Shown one piece after another: positions 20,073 to 30,510 of a DNA stretch of 64,000 nucleotides; the first letter of the stretch is position 1; every line of letters starts with the position of its first letter. The DNA is from an uncultured SAR116 cluster alpha proteobacterium (GTDB lineage Bacteria > Pseudomonadota > Alphaproteobacteria > Puniceispirillales > Marisalimonadaceae). Under the pieces are notes generated by a model. It searched no databases and was not told where the DNA came from. It saw only the letters and a program-made list of their open reading frames with translations. Where the stretch lies: the NCBI GenBank assembly GCA_902622745.1, contig CACNQW010000003.1, forward strand, positions 26,877 through 90,876, in the 5' to 3' direction. The translations under genes were made by a program, and so were the position numbers.

Positions 20073-21385
20073 ATTGGTAGTAATACTCTAGCTCTTAATC
20101 CACCTAATGGACTATCTTCTAAGATAAGTTCACCGCCGTGCGAAAGTATAGAATTATTCGCAATTGAAAGTCCGAGACCTATTCCTCCTGTATTTTTGTT
20201 TCTTGAATGTTCAAGCCTATTAAAAGGTAGTAATGCTTCTTCTCTTTTATCACGGGGTATTCCTGGACCATTATCATCAATTACAACTTCGCAATGATCA
20301 TCAAATAACCGAGTAGAAATTTTAGCTTTTCCAGCATATTTAATAGCATTGTTCAATAAATTTATTAATGCTCGATTGATTGATCTTACTTGCATAGGGA
20401 AAATTGGCAAGTCAGATGATGGTGGAGATATTTCAATTTTATTTAAGCTAGGATCTGATGATTTGGCTGCTAATTGAACAATTTTAAATAAATTTGCTTC
20501 TACCATTTCCTCTTCTCTATCATCTTTTGCAAACTCTAAATAACCTTTTATCATTTCTTCCATTTCATCTAGATCTTCACCCAAATTATTTTTGAGATTT
20601 GTATTTTCATTGAGTAATTCTAATTGTAATTTCATTCTTGTTATCGGAGTTCTCAAATCATGACTTACACCTGCAAGTAATTCCATTCTCTCTGTAATTT
20701 GTTTTTTTATTCTATGTCTCATAGCCTGAAAAGCTCTACCAGCTAATCTTACTTCGGTAGCACCTTCAATATTATAATTTTTTACATCTCGACCAAAACC
20801 AATCTGACGAGCAGCATTCGCTAAATTTAAAATTGGTCTAACTTGACCTCTTAGAAAAATTATAGCAATAGAAAATAAAATTACTGACGAACCAATAGAC
20901 CATACAATAAATGTTAGACCCGTTGATGCAAATAGACGTTTTTTCTCTATTGTCATTCTGACAATTCCATTAGCTAATTGAATATCAGCTACTATCTGAC
21001 CAGTATTTTCCTGAGTTGATAAATAAAAAGGTTTTTTTATTCTTAAGGATAAAGCATCTCTGAAATTAAAAAATTTTTTGTCTAAATTTTGATTTGGTTT
21101 TAATATTCCTCCTTCTAGCCAATAAAATATGAAATTAAAATATTGTCTTGCTTTTGTTGCAGATAATGACCTCTCATCCTTAGAAGGATTAGAACCTAGT
21201 TCGTCAATTAAAAGTCCTATATCATTTGCAAGATTTTTTGACATATGTCTTGAGACAGAGTCCCAGTGTCTCTCATAAAAAATAAAAACAGATATTATTT
21301 GAACTAATATTATAGGAATAAGAATGATTGATAACATTCTTCCGAACAAACTTTTTGGAGTAATGTTTCTAAGCCTCATTTTCAA
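20069..21385 (-). CDS. Sensor histidine kinase, EnvZ-like
   Basis: Two TM segments, HAMP region, LAGVSHDLRTPITRMKLQLELL H-box, NLLNNAIKYA N-box, IDDNGPGIP, GGIGLGLSIANNS. Confidence 0.94.
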   Translation of the reverse strand: MKMRLRNITPKSLFGRMLSIILIPIILVQIISVFIFYERHWDSVSRHMSKNLANDIGLLIDELGSNPSKDERSLSATKARQYFNFIFYWLEGGILKPNQNLDKKFFNFRDALSLRIKKPFYLSTQENTGQIVADIQLANGIVRMTIEKKRLFASTGLTFIVWSIGSSVILFSIAIIFLRGQVRPILNLANAARQIGFGRDVKNYNIEGATEVRLAGRAFQAMRHRIKKQITERMELLAGVSHDLRTPITRMKLQLELLNENTNLKNNLGEDLDEMEEMIKGYLEFAKDDREEEMVEANLFKIVQLAAKSSDPSLNKIEISPPSSDLPIFPMQVRSINRALINLLNNAIKYAGKAKISTRLFDDHCEVVIDDNGPGIPRDKREEALLPFNRLEHSRNKNTGGIGLGLSIANNSILSHGGELILEDSPLGGLRARVLLPI

Positions 21386-22097
21386 ATTCTTTACTGTTAA
21401 AAGTATTTAATTTCCATCCAAAGCCTCTTATAGTCTGGAGATATGTTGGAAATCTTTGATCTTTTTCAATTTTTTTTCTTATTCTAGTTATTGCAACATC
21501 AATTGATCTATCTTCCATTTTTCCACCTAACATTTTGTTCAAATCATCTCTAGATAGAGCTTTGTTAGGCATTTTTGCAAAGCATTGTAACAAATTTTGT
21601 TCTGACGTAGTAAGATGTATCGATAAGCCGTTTTTGTAAAGATTTAAGGAATCCATATTAAAGAAAAATGGACCAAACTCTAAATTTGAACTAGGTTTTA
21701 CTTTGTTAACATAAGAATTTCTTTTTAAGATATTTTTTATTCTTAGCAACAGTTCTTTAGGTTGGAATGGTTTTGAAAGATAATCATCAGCACCAGTTTC
21801 TAATCCATCAATTCTATCTTCAGTCGAAGACATTGCTGTTAACATTAAAATTGGAACCCTACTATTTTTTCTTATTTCTTTTAAAAATTGAAGCCCTGTT
21901 TTTCCAGGCATCATTATATCTAAAATAATTAAATCAAAGATAATACTATTCATTAAATTTTGAGCATCATAAGCATTGGAAGCATCTGACACTAAAAACT
22001 CATTATTTTTTAAAAAATCACTTAAAAGATTTCTTAATTTTTGATCATCATCAACAATTAAAATATGTGAATTAATAATAAACCTCTTTAAATACAC
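21369..22097 (-). CDS. Response regulator, OmpR family
   Basis: ILIVDDDQKLRNLLSDFL, LIILDIMMPGKTGLQFLKEIR, LTA, GADDYLSKPFQPKELLLRI; winged-helix C-terminus with SIDVAITRIRKKIE...IRGFGWKL. Confidence 0.95.
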   Translation of the reverse strand: MYLKRFIINSHILIVDDDQKLRNLLSDFLKNNEFLVSDASNAYDAQNLMNSIIFDLIILDIMMPGKTGLQFLKEIRKNSRVPILMLTAMSSTEDRIDGLETGADDYLSKPFQPKELLLRIKNILKRNSYVNKVKPSSNLEFGPFFFNMDSLNLYKNGLSIHLTTSEQNLLQCFAKMPNKALSRDDLNKMLGGKMEDRSIDVAITRIRKKIEKDQRFPTYLQTIRGFGWKLNTFNSKEFENEA

Positions 22098-22205
22098 TTT
22101 ATTTAAAATTATTACAACTCCAAGTGAAATTACAATTTTATTTTTTAAATTTAGTAGTTACTTTTTAAAAAAATTTGTTTAAATTAAAGTTTTTATGAGG
22201 TTTTT

Positions 22206-23081
22206 GTGATACAGGGTTTTGATAATAGAGAAGGAAAGATCTGGCTCAATGGTAAGTTAGTTGAATGGAACGATTCAAAGATACATGTACTGAATCATGG
22301 ATTGCATTACGCTAGCTCAGTTTTTGAAGGTGAAAGAGCGTATAATGGTAAAATATTTAAATCCGAAGAACACACTCAAAGATTCTTTGAGGGTGCTCAA
22401 ACTATGGATATGGAAATACCTTTTACACAATCTGAAATTTTGAATGCAAAAAAAGAATTAATTATTTCTAATGGTTTAAAAGATGCATATGTGAGACCTA
22501 TAGCATGGCGGGGTAGTGAAATGATGGCCGTATCAGCTCAAAAAACAACCATTAATGTTGCTATTGCTTCATGGGCATGGCCAAGTTATTTTGATCCTCA
22601 TGAAAAAATGAAAGGTATTAAATTAGATATTGCTAAATGGAGAAGGCCTGATCCAAATTGTGCTCCTGTTCATGTCAAAGCATCTGGCCTGTATATGATT
22701 TGTACTTTATCAAAACATGATGCTGAAGCAAAAGGTTATAGCGATGCAGTAATGTTAGACTGGAGGGATCTTATAGCGGAGGCAACCGGCGCTAATATAT
22801 TTTTTAAATTTAAAGATGGAAATTTATATACTCCAAAACCTGATTGTTTTTTAGATGGAATTACAAGACGTACAGTAATAAAGTTAGCTAAAGATCTTGG
22901 AGTAAATACTATTGAAAAACAATTAAGACTTGATGATATACATGATGCTGAAGAATGTTTTTTAACTGGAACAGCGGCAGAAGTTACACCTGTAAGTCAA
23001 ATTGGTGAAGATTTAAAATTTACGCCTGGTGAATTATCATTTAATTTAATGAAAGCATACGAAAAAGTTGTAAACAGTTAG
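22206..23081 (+). CDS. ilvE: Branched-chain amino acid aminotransferase (GTG start)
   Basis: VLNHGLHYASSVFEGERAYNG, YVRPIAWRG, HVKASGLYMICTLSKHDAEAKGYSDAVMLDWRDLIAEATGANIF, DDIHDAEECFLTGTAAEVTPVSQIG. Confidence 0.96.
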   Translation: MIQGFDNREGKIWLNGKLVEWNDSKIHVLNHGLHYASSVFEGERAYNGKIFKSEEHTQRFFEGAQTMDMEIPFTQSEILNAKKELIISNGLKDAYVRPIAWRGSEMMAVSAQKTTINVAIASWAWPSYFDPHEKMKGIKLDIAKWRRPDPNCAPVHVKASGLYMICTLSKHDAEAKGYSDAVMLDWRDLIAEATGANIFFKFKDGNLYTPKPDCFLDGITRRTVIKLAKDLGVNTIEKQLRLDDIHDAEECFLTGTAAEVTPVSQIGEDLKFTPGELSFNLMKAYEKVVNS

Positions 23082-23085
23082 TGAA

Positions 23086-23544
23086 TTAACTCCATTTTTC
23101 GAGCGCTTTGATTTCTTTTTTATCTTGAATTACCCATTTATTTTCGTTTTCAAATTCTTCTATTTTCCAAAATGTCGCATTTGTTTTTAAATAATCCATA
23201 ATAAAGTTACATGCATTAAATGCATTCTGTCTATGTTTTGAGCTCACACCAACGTATACAATTTTATCTTTAGGAAACAACTTACCTATTCTATGAATAA
23301 TTGAAATGTAATTTATATCCCATTTTTTTAAGGCTTTTTCTGTTATTTTTAAAATTTCATTTTCTGTCATTAAAGGATAGTGTTCTAATGTCATTGATAA
23401 AATGTTTTTATTATTTTTGTCTTTAGCCCTGACAGTTCCTAAAAAGTTCACTATTGCTCCAGTATTATTTTTTAAAAGAAATTTATTTTCTTGGTCGACA
23501 TTAAACGATTTTTTTTGAATTTTGATTTTAACTTTTCTAGATAT
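23086..23544 (-). CDS. moaE: Molybdopterin synthase catalytic subunit; 5' end extended relative to the ORF track, start codon non-canonical
   Basis: The track ORF 23086..23451 starts at GTG inside conserved GAIVNFLGTVR. The same frame is open upstream and encodes ISRKVKIKIQKKSFNVDQENKFLLKNNTGAIVNFLGTVR, a MoaE-like N-terminus. ATA at complement 23542-23544 lies 5 nt after GGAGG. The extended product is about 152 aa, close to the usual MoaE length. Confidence 0.8.
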   Translation of the reverse strand: MSRKVKIKIQKKSFNVDQENKFLLKNNTGAIVNFLGTVRAKDKNNKNILSMTLEHYPLMTENEILKITEKALKKWDINYISIIHRIGKLFPKDKIVYVGVSSKHRQNAFNACNFIMDYLKTNATFWKIEEFENENKWVIQDKKEIKALEKWS

Positions 23545-23545
23545 T

Positions 23546-23797
23546 TTAACCTCCAGTGACAGGAGGGAAGAAAGCTATTTCATCATCATTTTTAATTTTC
23601 GTAGATTTTGAAATATAAATTTTATTTTGTGCGACTTTAATAGTTGCACGTTTACTAAATGCTTTTTTATATTTTTCATTTCTTGTAATTAAAAAATTAA
23701 TTAGCTTTTCTGGGGTATCTATATCTGGGGAAATTGAGATTGTTTCTTCAGATTTACCTACAATGTCTTTTACCCATGAAAAATATTTAATGATCAT
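23546..23797 (-). CDS. moaD: Molybdopterin synthase sulfur-carrier subunit
   Basis: 83 aa beta-grasp protein ending DDEIAFFPPVTGG (C-terminal GG). Confidence 0.95.
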   Translation of the reverse strand: MIIKYFSWVKDIVGKSEETISISPDIDTPEKLINFLITRNEKYKKAFSKRATIKVAQNKIYISKSTKIKNDDEIAFFPPVTGG

Positions 23798-23808
23798 ATA
23801 TCAATATC

Positions 23809-24384
23809 CTATAGATGATCCCATACTTTTTTTAGATAATCATAACATGTAATTATAGTTATTATCCCTGCAATCCAAATTAAAAAGACTGACAAAATAA
23901 AAATAACCTTTGATTCGAAAAAAAATGAATGAGATCTCCAAACAAGGTATGTTGAGCAGGCAACAATTTGAATTGTTGTTTTCCATTTAGCTAAAACTGA
24001 AACGTCGAGTTTTATATTCATATTGTATGTTTGTTCTCTAATGCCAGTTATGAAAATTTCTCTTAATACAATGAATAAAACTGGAATTAAAGTATAGTAA
24101 TAGTCAAAAAAACCCTCCATACTGAGAGCTAATAATGTTGAAATAATCAACATTTTATCAGCAACAGGATCAATAATTTTACCAAAATTTGATGTTACAT
24201 TATATTTTCTTGCTAAGAAGCCATCAAAAAAATCGGTAATTCCAGCAATGATAAAAATTATTGGTGCGAGAATAGCACCAATTTCATCTCCGTAAATAAT
24301 AAACAAAGGCACAATGATACTACTCAGACATCTAAAGCTTGTAAGAAAATTTGGTATATGTTTTTGTAATTTAATTGAATGCAT
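23809..24384 (-). CDS. pgsA: CDP-diacylglycerol--glycerol-3-phosphate 3-phosphatidyltransferase
   Basis: IPNFLTSFRCLSSI; CDP-alcohol phosphatidyltransferase signature DFFDGFLARKYNVTSNFGKIIDPVADKM. Confidence 0.95.
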   Translation of the reverse strand: MHSIKLQKHIPNFLTSFRCLSSIIVPLFIIYGDEIGAILAPIIFIIAGITDFFDGFLARKYNVTSNFGKIIDPVADKMLIISTLLALSMEGFFDYYYTLIPVLFIVLREIFITGIREQTYNMNIKLDVSVLAKWKTTIQIVACSTYLVWRSHSFFFESKVIFILSVFLIWIAGIITIITCYDYLKKVWDHL

Positions 24385-24407
24385 AAGTTATATTAATAAT
24401 TTATTTT

Positions 24408-26282
24408 TTAACTACCATTAAAAAAATTAAAAATTATTTCAGCAGTTTTTTTATTTATATTTGGTACTTTTTCTAAATCTTCAATTGAAGCTTTTTTAAT
24501 ACCATTACTGGATCCAAAATAATCTAATAGATTTTTTTTTCTGATCTTCCCAATACCTTGTATTTCGTCTACAGGGTTTTTAAAAAGAGATTTTGTCCTT
24601 TTGCTTCTATGATATCCAATTGCAAATCTATGTGCCTCATCACGCAAATTTTGTAAAAAAAATCGTATTGGATCATTTTTATTTAAAAATAATTCTTGAT
24701 TATTACCGTAATAAAAATTTTCATTTCCAGAGTTCCTATCTCTTCCTTTTGATACAGCTAAAACAAAAATCTTATGATTTTTAATTTGATTTAAAGTATC
24801 TTGAACTTTTCTTAAATGTCCTTTTCCGCCATCAATAAGAACTAAATCTGGTGGCTGAATGGTAGTATTATTTTTAAAGCGTCTTGTTATAACTTCTTCC
24901 ATCATAGAATAATCATCATTGAATTTGAATGTTTTCTCTTGCATTAACCCTTTAATTATAAATTTTCTATATAGGTTTTTTTCAAAGCCATTCTCTGTAA
25001 ATGTAATGAATGCTCCAATCGCGTTTGTTCCCTGATTATGAGAATTATCATATGTCTCTATTTTCTTTATTTCATTTATGTTAAGTAATTTACTTAAATT
25101 AAATAAGTTTTTCTTATTTGAGGTGTTTTGAAAAAGTTTTTTATTTAAATTTTGAAGAGCTGTTTTCTCTAAATCATTTAGTATTTTTAATTTAAATCCT
25201 TTTAGTGGTTTATAAATTTTTACCAAATGTTTTTGTTGTTTAGAAAAAAGTTCCTCAAGTAAGTTTTTTTGTTCTGGTATAACATTAACAATTATTAATT
25301 TTGGTGCTTCATTATTTTTATAATATTGATTTAAAAAGGAAGACATAATTTCATTTTCCTTTAAATCATCGCCGTAATCAGTGATTTTTGGAAAATGAGA
25401 AATTGAACCATAATTACTTCCATTTCTAATAATTGACATTTGAACTACACAATGATTTTGTTTTTTTATCATATAAATTAAATCAAGATTTTTAAGCATT
25501 TGATAATTGATATTTTGAGAAGTTATAACATTAGATATTGCATAAATTTGATTTCTTAAAATAGCAGCTTCTTCATAATTTTGATTTTCAGATTTCTCAT
25601 ACATTTTGTCTGACAAAATCTTTTTAATATCATGTGATTTTCCTGATAAAAAATTAATTACATTTTGTATTCCATCTAAATAATCAGCTTTAGAAATATA
25701 GTTAACACATGGAGCGCTACATCTTTTTATTTGATATTGAAGGCAGGGTCTAGATCGAGTATTAAAAATATTATCTGAACAATTTCTGATTAAAAAAACC
25801 TTTTGCAACGTCTCGATTGTCTTGTTGATTGAACTTTTAGAAGTAAATGGGCCAAAATATTTTCCTTTTTTCTTTTTAATTCCTCTGTGAGTTATCATTT
25901 TTGGAAAATCGTCATTGGTTGATATATAAATAGAACTAAAACTCTTATCGTCTTTTAAAAGAACATTAAATTTTGGTTCGAATTTTTTAATTAAGTTAGA
26001 TTCTAACAGTAAAGCTTCTACTTCAGAGTTAGTAATATTGATTTCTATTTTCTGGATATTACTAATCATTGTAATTAAACGTCTATTAAGTTTAGTAGCT
26101 TTTGTATAGCTGAGAATTCTTTTATATAAATTCTTAGCTTTTCCAATATATATTGGATCGTCTGAAGAATTAATCATTTTATAAATTCCTGGTTTTTTAG
26201 GAATATTTTTAAGTTCTAATAAAATTACTTTTATTCCATGTTCAAGATTTAAATGATTACCAACTTTGGTTATTTTATTCAT
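24408..26282 (-). CDS. uvrC: Excinuclease ABC subunit C
   Basis: GIY-YIG-like KKPGIYKMINSSDDPIYIGKAKNLYKRI, CLQYQIKRCSAPCVNYIS, UVR motif, IETYDNSHNQGTNAIGAFI, DLVLIDGGKGHLRKV, C-terminal HhH. Confidence 0.97.
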   Translation of the reverse strand: MNKITKVGNHLNLEHGIKVILLELKNIPKKPGIYKMINSSDDPIYIGKAKNLYKRILSYTKATKLNRRLITMISNIQKIEINITNSEVEALLLESNLIKKFEPKFNVLLKDDKSFSSIYISTNDDFPKMITHRGIKKKKGKYFGPFTSKSSINKTIETLQKVFLIRNCSDNIFNTRSRPCLQYQIKRCSAPCVNYISKADYLDGIQNVINFLSGKSHDIKKILSDKMYEKSENQNYEEAAILRNQIYAISNVITSQNINYQMLKNLDLIYMIKKQNHCVVQMSIIRNGSNYGSISHFPKITDYGDDLKENEIMSSFLNQYYKNNEAPKLIIVNVIPEQKNLLEELFSKQQKHLVKIYKPLKGFKLKILNDLEKTALQNLNKKLFQNTSNKKNLFNLSKLLNINEIKKIETYDNSHNQGTNAIGAFITFTENGFEKNLYRKFIIKGLMQEKTFKFNDDYSMMEEVITRRFKNNTTIQPPDLVLIDGGKGHLRKVQDTLNQIKNHKIFVLAVSKGRDRNSGNENFYYGNNQELFLNKNDPIRFFLQNLRDEAHRFAIGYHRSKRTKSLFKNPVDEIQGIGKIRKKNLLDYFGSSNGIKKASIEDLEKVPNINKKTAEIIFNFFNGS

Positions 26283-26313
26283 ATCTAGATTATAATTTTT
26301 GAAATATAAAAAT

Positions 26314-28299
26314 CTATTTTTTTAATAGACCAATTTCCTTTTGTTGAAGTCGATTAATAATATCTCTTAATTTTGCTGCTTCTTCAAATTCTAGATTACT
26401 TGCAGCTTCTCTCATTTCTTTTTCAAGTTCAGGAATTGATTTAACATGTTTCATTAATTTTTTTTCTTCTTTTTTATTATCATTATTTAAGTCAGACAAA
26501 ATATCAGAGATTTTATTTTGTATAGTTTTGGGTTTAATATTATTTTTTTTATTAAAACGTATTTGTTTTTCCCTTCTTCTATTAGTTTCATCCATTGCAT
26601 ATTGCATTGATGTTGTTATTTTGTCAGCATAAAGAATAACCTTCCCCTCAAGGTTTCTTGCAGCTCTTCCGATTGTTTGAATTAAAGATGTTTTAGATCT
26701 CAAATAACCTTCTTTGTCAGCATCAAGTACCGCAACAAGTGCACACTCTGGAATATCTAAACCTTCTCTGAGTAAATTAATGCCAATTAAAACTTCAAAT
26801 TTTCCCAATCTCAAATCTCTTATAATTTCAATTCTTTCTAATGTCTCTACATCTGAGTGGATATATCTAACTTTTAAATTAGCTTCATGCATAAATTCTG
26901 TAAGAGATTCAGCCATTTTTTTTGTTAAGGTTGTTACAAGAATCCTATGATTTTTTTTAATTTCTTTTTTACATTCATCTATTAAATCATCTACTTGGTT
27001 TGAGGTAGGTTTAATAATAATCTTTGGATCAATTAATCCTGTTGGTCTTACTAATTGTTCAACAAAAATTCCACTTGTTTTATCGAGCTCCCACTCACCA
27101 GGCGTTGCTGAAACATAAATTGTTTGAGGTCTAAACATTTCCCATTCTTCGAATTTTAACGGTCTATTGTCTAAGCAAGAGGGTAATCTAAATCCATATT
27201 CAGATAGAGTAAGCTTTCTGCTATGATCCCCTTTGTACATCGCTCCAATCTGACTTATGCTAATGTGACTTTCATCTGCAAAAACTAGAGAGTTTTTTGG
27301 CAAATATTCAAATAATGTTGGTGGTGGTTCACCTGGATTTCTTCCTGATAAATATCTGCTATAATTTTCTATTCCGGGACAAGTTCCAGCGGCTTGTATC
27401 ATGGCTAAGTCATGATTTGTTCTTTGTTCAAGTCTTTGGGCTTCAAGTAATTTATTTTCGTTATAAAATTGATTCAATCTTATTTTTAGTTCTTCTTTAA
27501 TTTGTTTAATTGCCTGATTTAATGTTGGTTTGGGTGTTACATAATGTGAGTTTGCATATAATTTAATTTGATCAAGTTTATTTAATTTTTTACCTGTTAA
27601 GGAATCGATTTCGTAAATTTCTTCAATTTCATCTCCAAAAAAATTTATTCTCCATGCGGCATTTTCATAATGTGCTGGAAAAATTTCGACAATGTCTCCT
27701 CTTACTCTAAATGTACCTCTTGAAAAGTTTAAGTTATTTCTCTTATATTGAAGTTCTGTAAATTGTCTGATTAATTTATGTTGTGATATATTATCACCTT
27801 TTTTTAAATTAATTGTCATTTGTGAATAAGTTTCAACAGATCCAATTCCATATATACATGAAACCGATGCAACAATTATAACATCATTTCTCTCTAACAA
27901 AGATCTTGTAGCTGAATGCCTCATTCTATCAATTTGTTCGTTAATGCTAGACTCCTTTTCGATAAATGTATCAGATCTTGGAACGTAAGCTTCAGGTTGA
28001 TAATAATCATAATACGAAACAAAGTACTCTACTGCATTTTCAGGAAAAAACTCTTTCATCTCACCATATAATTGAGCTGCAAGTGTCTTATTTGGAGCCA
28101 TTATCAATGTGGGTTTATTAAGGGTTTTTATCACATGGGCCATTGTAAAGGTTTTCCCTGAACCAGTTACACCCATAAGTACCTGGTCTTTTTCTTTTTT
28201 ATTTATGCCTTCAATTAAATCATTTATTGCTTTAGGTTGATCTCCTGCTGGATCAAAATCTGATTTTAGTTTAAATTTATGATTATTGGCAATAGACAT
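26314..28299 (-). CDS. uvrB: Excinuclease ABC subunit B
   Basis: [74 protein letters not shown]-terminal UVR domain. Confidence 0.98.
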   Translation of the reverse strand: MSIANNHKFKLKSDFDPAGDQPKAINDLIEGINKKEKDQVLMGVTGSGKTFTMAHVIKTLNKPTLIMAPNKTLAAQLYGEMKEFFPENAVEYFVSYYDYYQPEAYVPRSDTFIEKESSINEQIDRMRHSATRSLLERNDVIIVASVSCIYGIGSVETYSQMTINLKKGDNISQHKLIRQFTELQYKRNNLNFSRGTFRVRGDIVEIFPAHYENAAWRINFFGDEIEEIYEIDSLTGKKLNKLDQIKLYANSHYVTPKPTLNQAIKQIKEELKIRLNQFYNENKLLEAQRLEQRTNHDLAMIQAAGTCPGIENYSRYLSGRNPGEPPPTLFEYLPKNSLVFADESHISISQIGAMYKGDHSRKLTLSEYGFRLPSCLDNRPLKFEEWEMFRPQTIYVSATPGEWELDKTSGIFVEQLVRPTGLIDPKIIIKPTSNQVDDLIDECKKEIKKNHRILVTTLTKKMAESLTEFMHEANLKVRYIHSDVETLERIEIIRDLRLGKFEVLIGINLLREGLDIPECALVAVLDADKEGYLRSKTSLIQTIGRAARNLEGKVILYADKITTSMQYAMDETNRRREKQIRFNKKNNIKPKTIQNKISDILSDLNNDNKKEEKKLMKHVKSIPELEKEMREAASNLEFEEAAKLRDIINRLQQKEIGLLKK

Positions 28300-28356
28300 A
28301 ATATTGATTTATGATAGAAAGAAAAATATTCAATAGCATTAGTAATTGGAGTTTAA

Positions 28357-29559
28357 ATGGATTTTATTTCACACAGTTTAAAAAAAATTAAGCCATCACC
28401 TACAATGGTTATTACAGCTAAAGCAAGAGAACTTAGAGCTGCTGGTGAAAAAATAATTAGCTTATCTGCTGGAGAACCAGATTTTGATACACCAGAACAT
28501 GTAAAAGATGCTGCAATTAAAGCGATAAATATGGGCTATACTAAATATACCAATGTAGAGGGTATACCTGAGTTAAAACAAGCAATAGTAAATAAATTTA
28601 AAAATGACAACGAGATAGATTATAATATAGATCAAGTCATAGTTGGAGTTGGTGGAAAACAGATTTTGTTTAATGCTTTGTTTGCTTCATTAAATTCAGG
28701 AGATGAAGTAATTATCCCTACACCATATTGGGTTTCATATCCAGACATGACAATATTAGCTGGTGGTACACCGAAGTTTTTAAATTGTAATGAAGAAAAT
28801 GATTTTAAAATTAACCCTTCAGAATTAGATAATATTATATCAAAAAAAACAAAATGGATAATTTTAAATAGCCCTTCTAATCCATCAGGTTCATGCTATA
28901 CAAAACAAGAGTTAAATAATATTGCAGATGTTTTACGACAACATAAAGATGTAAATGTCATAACAGATGATATATATGAATATATAATATATGATGATTT
29001 TAAATTTTATACATTAGCTCAAATTGCTCCAGATTTGAAAGATAGAATACTTACAGTCAACGGTGTTTCAAAAAGCTATTGCATGACTGGTTGGAGAATT
29101 GGTTATGCAGCTGGGAGAAAAGATTTGATTCTAGCTATGATGAAAATACAAGGTCAATCAACCTCTAATCCAACTTCAATATCACAATATGCAGCCTTAG
29201 CTGGATTGAATGGTGATAGAAAATTTTTAGAACCATGTTTAAAAGCATTTAACGAAAGAAAAAATCTTGTGGTTGAAGGTTTAAATTCCATTGATGGTAT
29301 AAGCTGTTTAATGCCAAAAGGAGCTTTTTATGCTTACCCAAATGTTTCCGGATTGATTGGTAAAAAAACTAAGAATGGAAAATTTTTAAGCAATGATACA
29401 GAAGTTGTGGAGTGGATTTTAGAAGAAGCTAAAGTTGCAGCTGTACCTGGTAGTGCATTTGGTTTAGAACCATATTTTAGAGTTTCGTATGCGACAAGCA
29501 CCGAGGATCTTAAAATAGCAATACAGAATATAAAAAATTCTGTTGGTGAATTGATCTAA
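28357..29559 (+). CDS. Pyridoxal phosphate-dependent aspartate aminotransferase (class I)
   Basis: LSAGEPDFDTPEHVKDAAI, LNSPSNPSGSCYTKQEL, VNGVSKSYCMTGWRIGYAAG (PLP lysine). Confidence 0.95.
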   Translation: MDFISHSLKKIKPSPTMVITAKARELRAAGEKIISLSAGEPDFDTPEHVKDAAIKAINMGYTKYTNVEGIPELKQAIVNKFKNDNEIDYNIDQVIVGVGGKQILFNALFASLNSGDEVIIPTPYWVSYPDMTILAGGTPKFLNCNEENDFKINPSELDNIISKKTKWIILNSPSNPSGSCYTKQELNNIADVLRQHKDVNVITDDIYEYIIYDDFKFYTLAQIAPDLKDRILTVNGVSKSYCMTGWRIGYAAGRKDLILAMMKIQGQSTSNPTSISQYAALAGLNGDRKFLEPCLKAFNERKNLVVEGLNSIDGISCLMPKGAFYAYPNVSGLIGKKTKNGKFLSNDTEVVEWILEEAKVAAVPGSAFGLEPYFRVSYATSTEDLKIAIQNIKNSVGELI

Positions 29560-30510
29560 ATGTATCTTAAAAAGAAAAAGTCTTGGGAAATTTCTGAATC
29601 ATCGGTAACTGATGAAAGTTATTTTAGAAATAGAAGATCTTTCGTTAGATCTCTTGGTAAATCAGCATTGATGTTCTCGTTATATCCCTCATTTTCTTTA
29701 GCTTCATATCAGACTACAAATAAACTTAATAAAAAATATTTGCTTCCATTGCCTTACACAAGTGAAAAGTTAGCTACGACATACACAAATTTTTACGAAT
29801 TTGGTTCAAGTAAAAATATTTGGAGAAGAGCATCAAAACTAAAAGTTGATGATTGGTCAATCAAAATTGACGGATTAGTTAAGAAAAAGAAAACATTTGA
29901 TATTGATAAGCTCAAAAAATTGATTGGACTTGAAGAAAGAATTTATAGATTTCGCTGTGTTGAAGGTTGGGCGATGGTTGTTCCGTGGTTAGGATTTCCA
30001 GTGAATAAAATTTTAGAAATTGTTGACCCAGATAAGGATGCTAATTACGTAAGGTTTGAAACTTTTTATGATCCAAAAATTGCTCCAGGTCAAAAACAAT
30101 CATGGTATCCGTGGCCATATGTTGAGGGCATAACCCTTGAAGAAGCAAAAAATGACTTAGCTTTTTTTGCAACTGGAATTTATGGAAAAGATATTCCTAA
30201 TCAAAATGGTGCTCCTTTAAGATTGGTATTACCTTGGAAGTATGGTTTTAAATCAATTAAATCTATTGTAAAAATTACATTTACAAGAGAAAAACCAGTT
30301 GGTTTATGGGAAAAATTAGCACCTAAAGAATATGGTTTTTGGGCTAATGTTAATCCAAATGTTCCTCATCCTAGATGGTCTCAAAGTAAAGAACAATTAT
30401 TAGGAACAAATGAATTTCAAAAAACACAAATTTATAATGGTTATGAAAAAGATGTTTCTTATTTGTATTTAAATTTGTCCAAACAGGAGAAATTAAAATT
30501 ATTTCGATAA
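29560..30510 (+). CDS. msrP: Protein-methionine-sulfoxide reductase catalytic subunit MsrP (Tat-exported molybdoenzyme)
   Basis: Tat-like signal NRRSFVRSLGKSALMFSL; YRFRCVEGWAMVVPWLGFP molybdopterin Cys region; LPWKYGFKSIKSIVKI...PHPRWSQ. Confidence 0.93.
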   Translation: MYLKKKKSWEISESSVTDESYFRNRRSFVRSLGKSALMFSLYPSFSLASYQTTNKLNKKYLLPLPYTSEKLATTYTNFYEFGSSKNIWRRASKLKVDDWSIKIDGLVKKKKTFDIDKLKKLIGLEERIYRFRCVEGWAMVVPWLGFPVNKILEIVDPDKDANYVRFETFYDPKIAPGQKQSWYPWPYVEGITLEEAKNDLAFFATGIYGKDIPNQNGAPLRLVLPWKYGFKSIKSIVKITFTREKPVGLWEKLAPKEYGFWANVNPNVPHPRWSQSKEQLLGTNEFQKTQIYNGYEKDVSYLYLNLSKQEKLKLFR

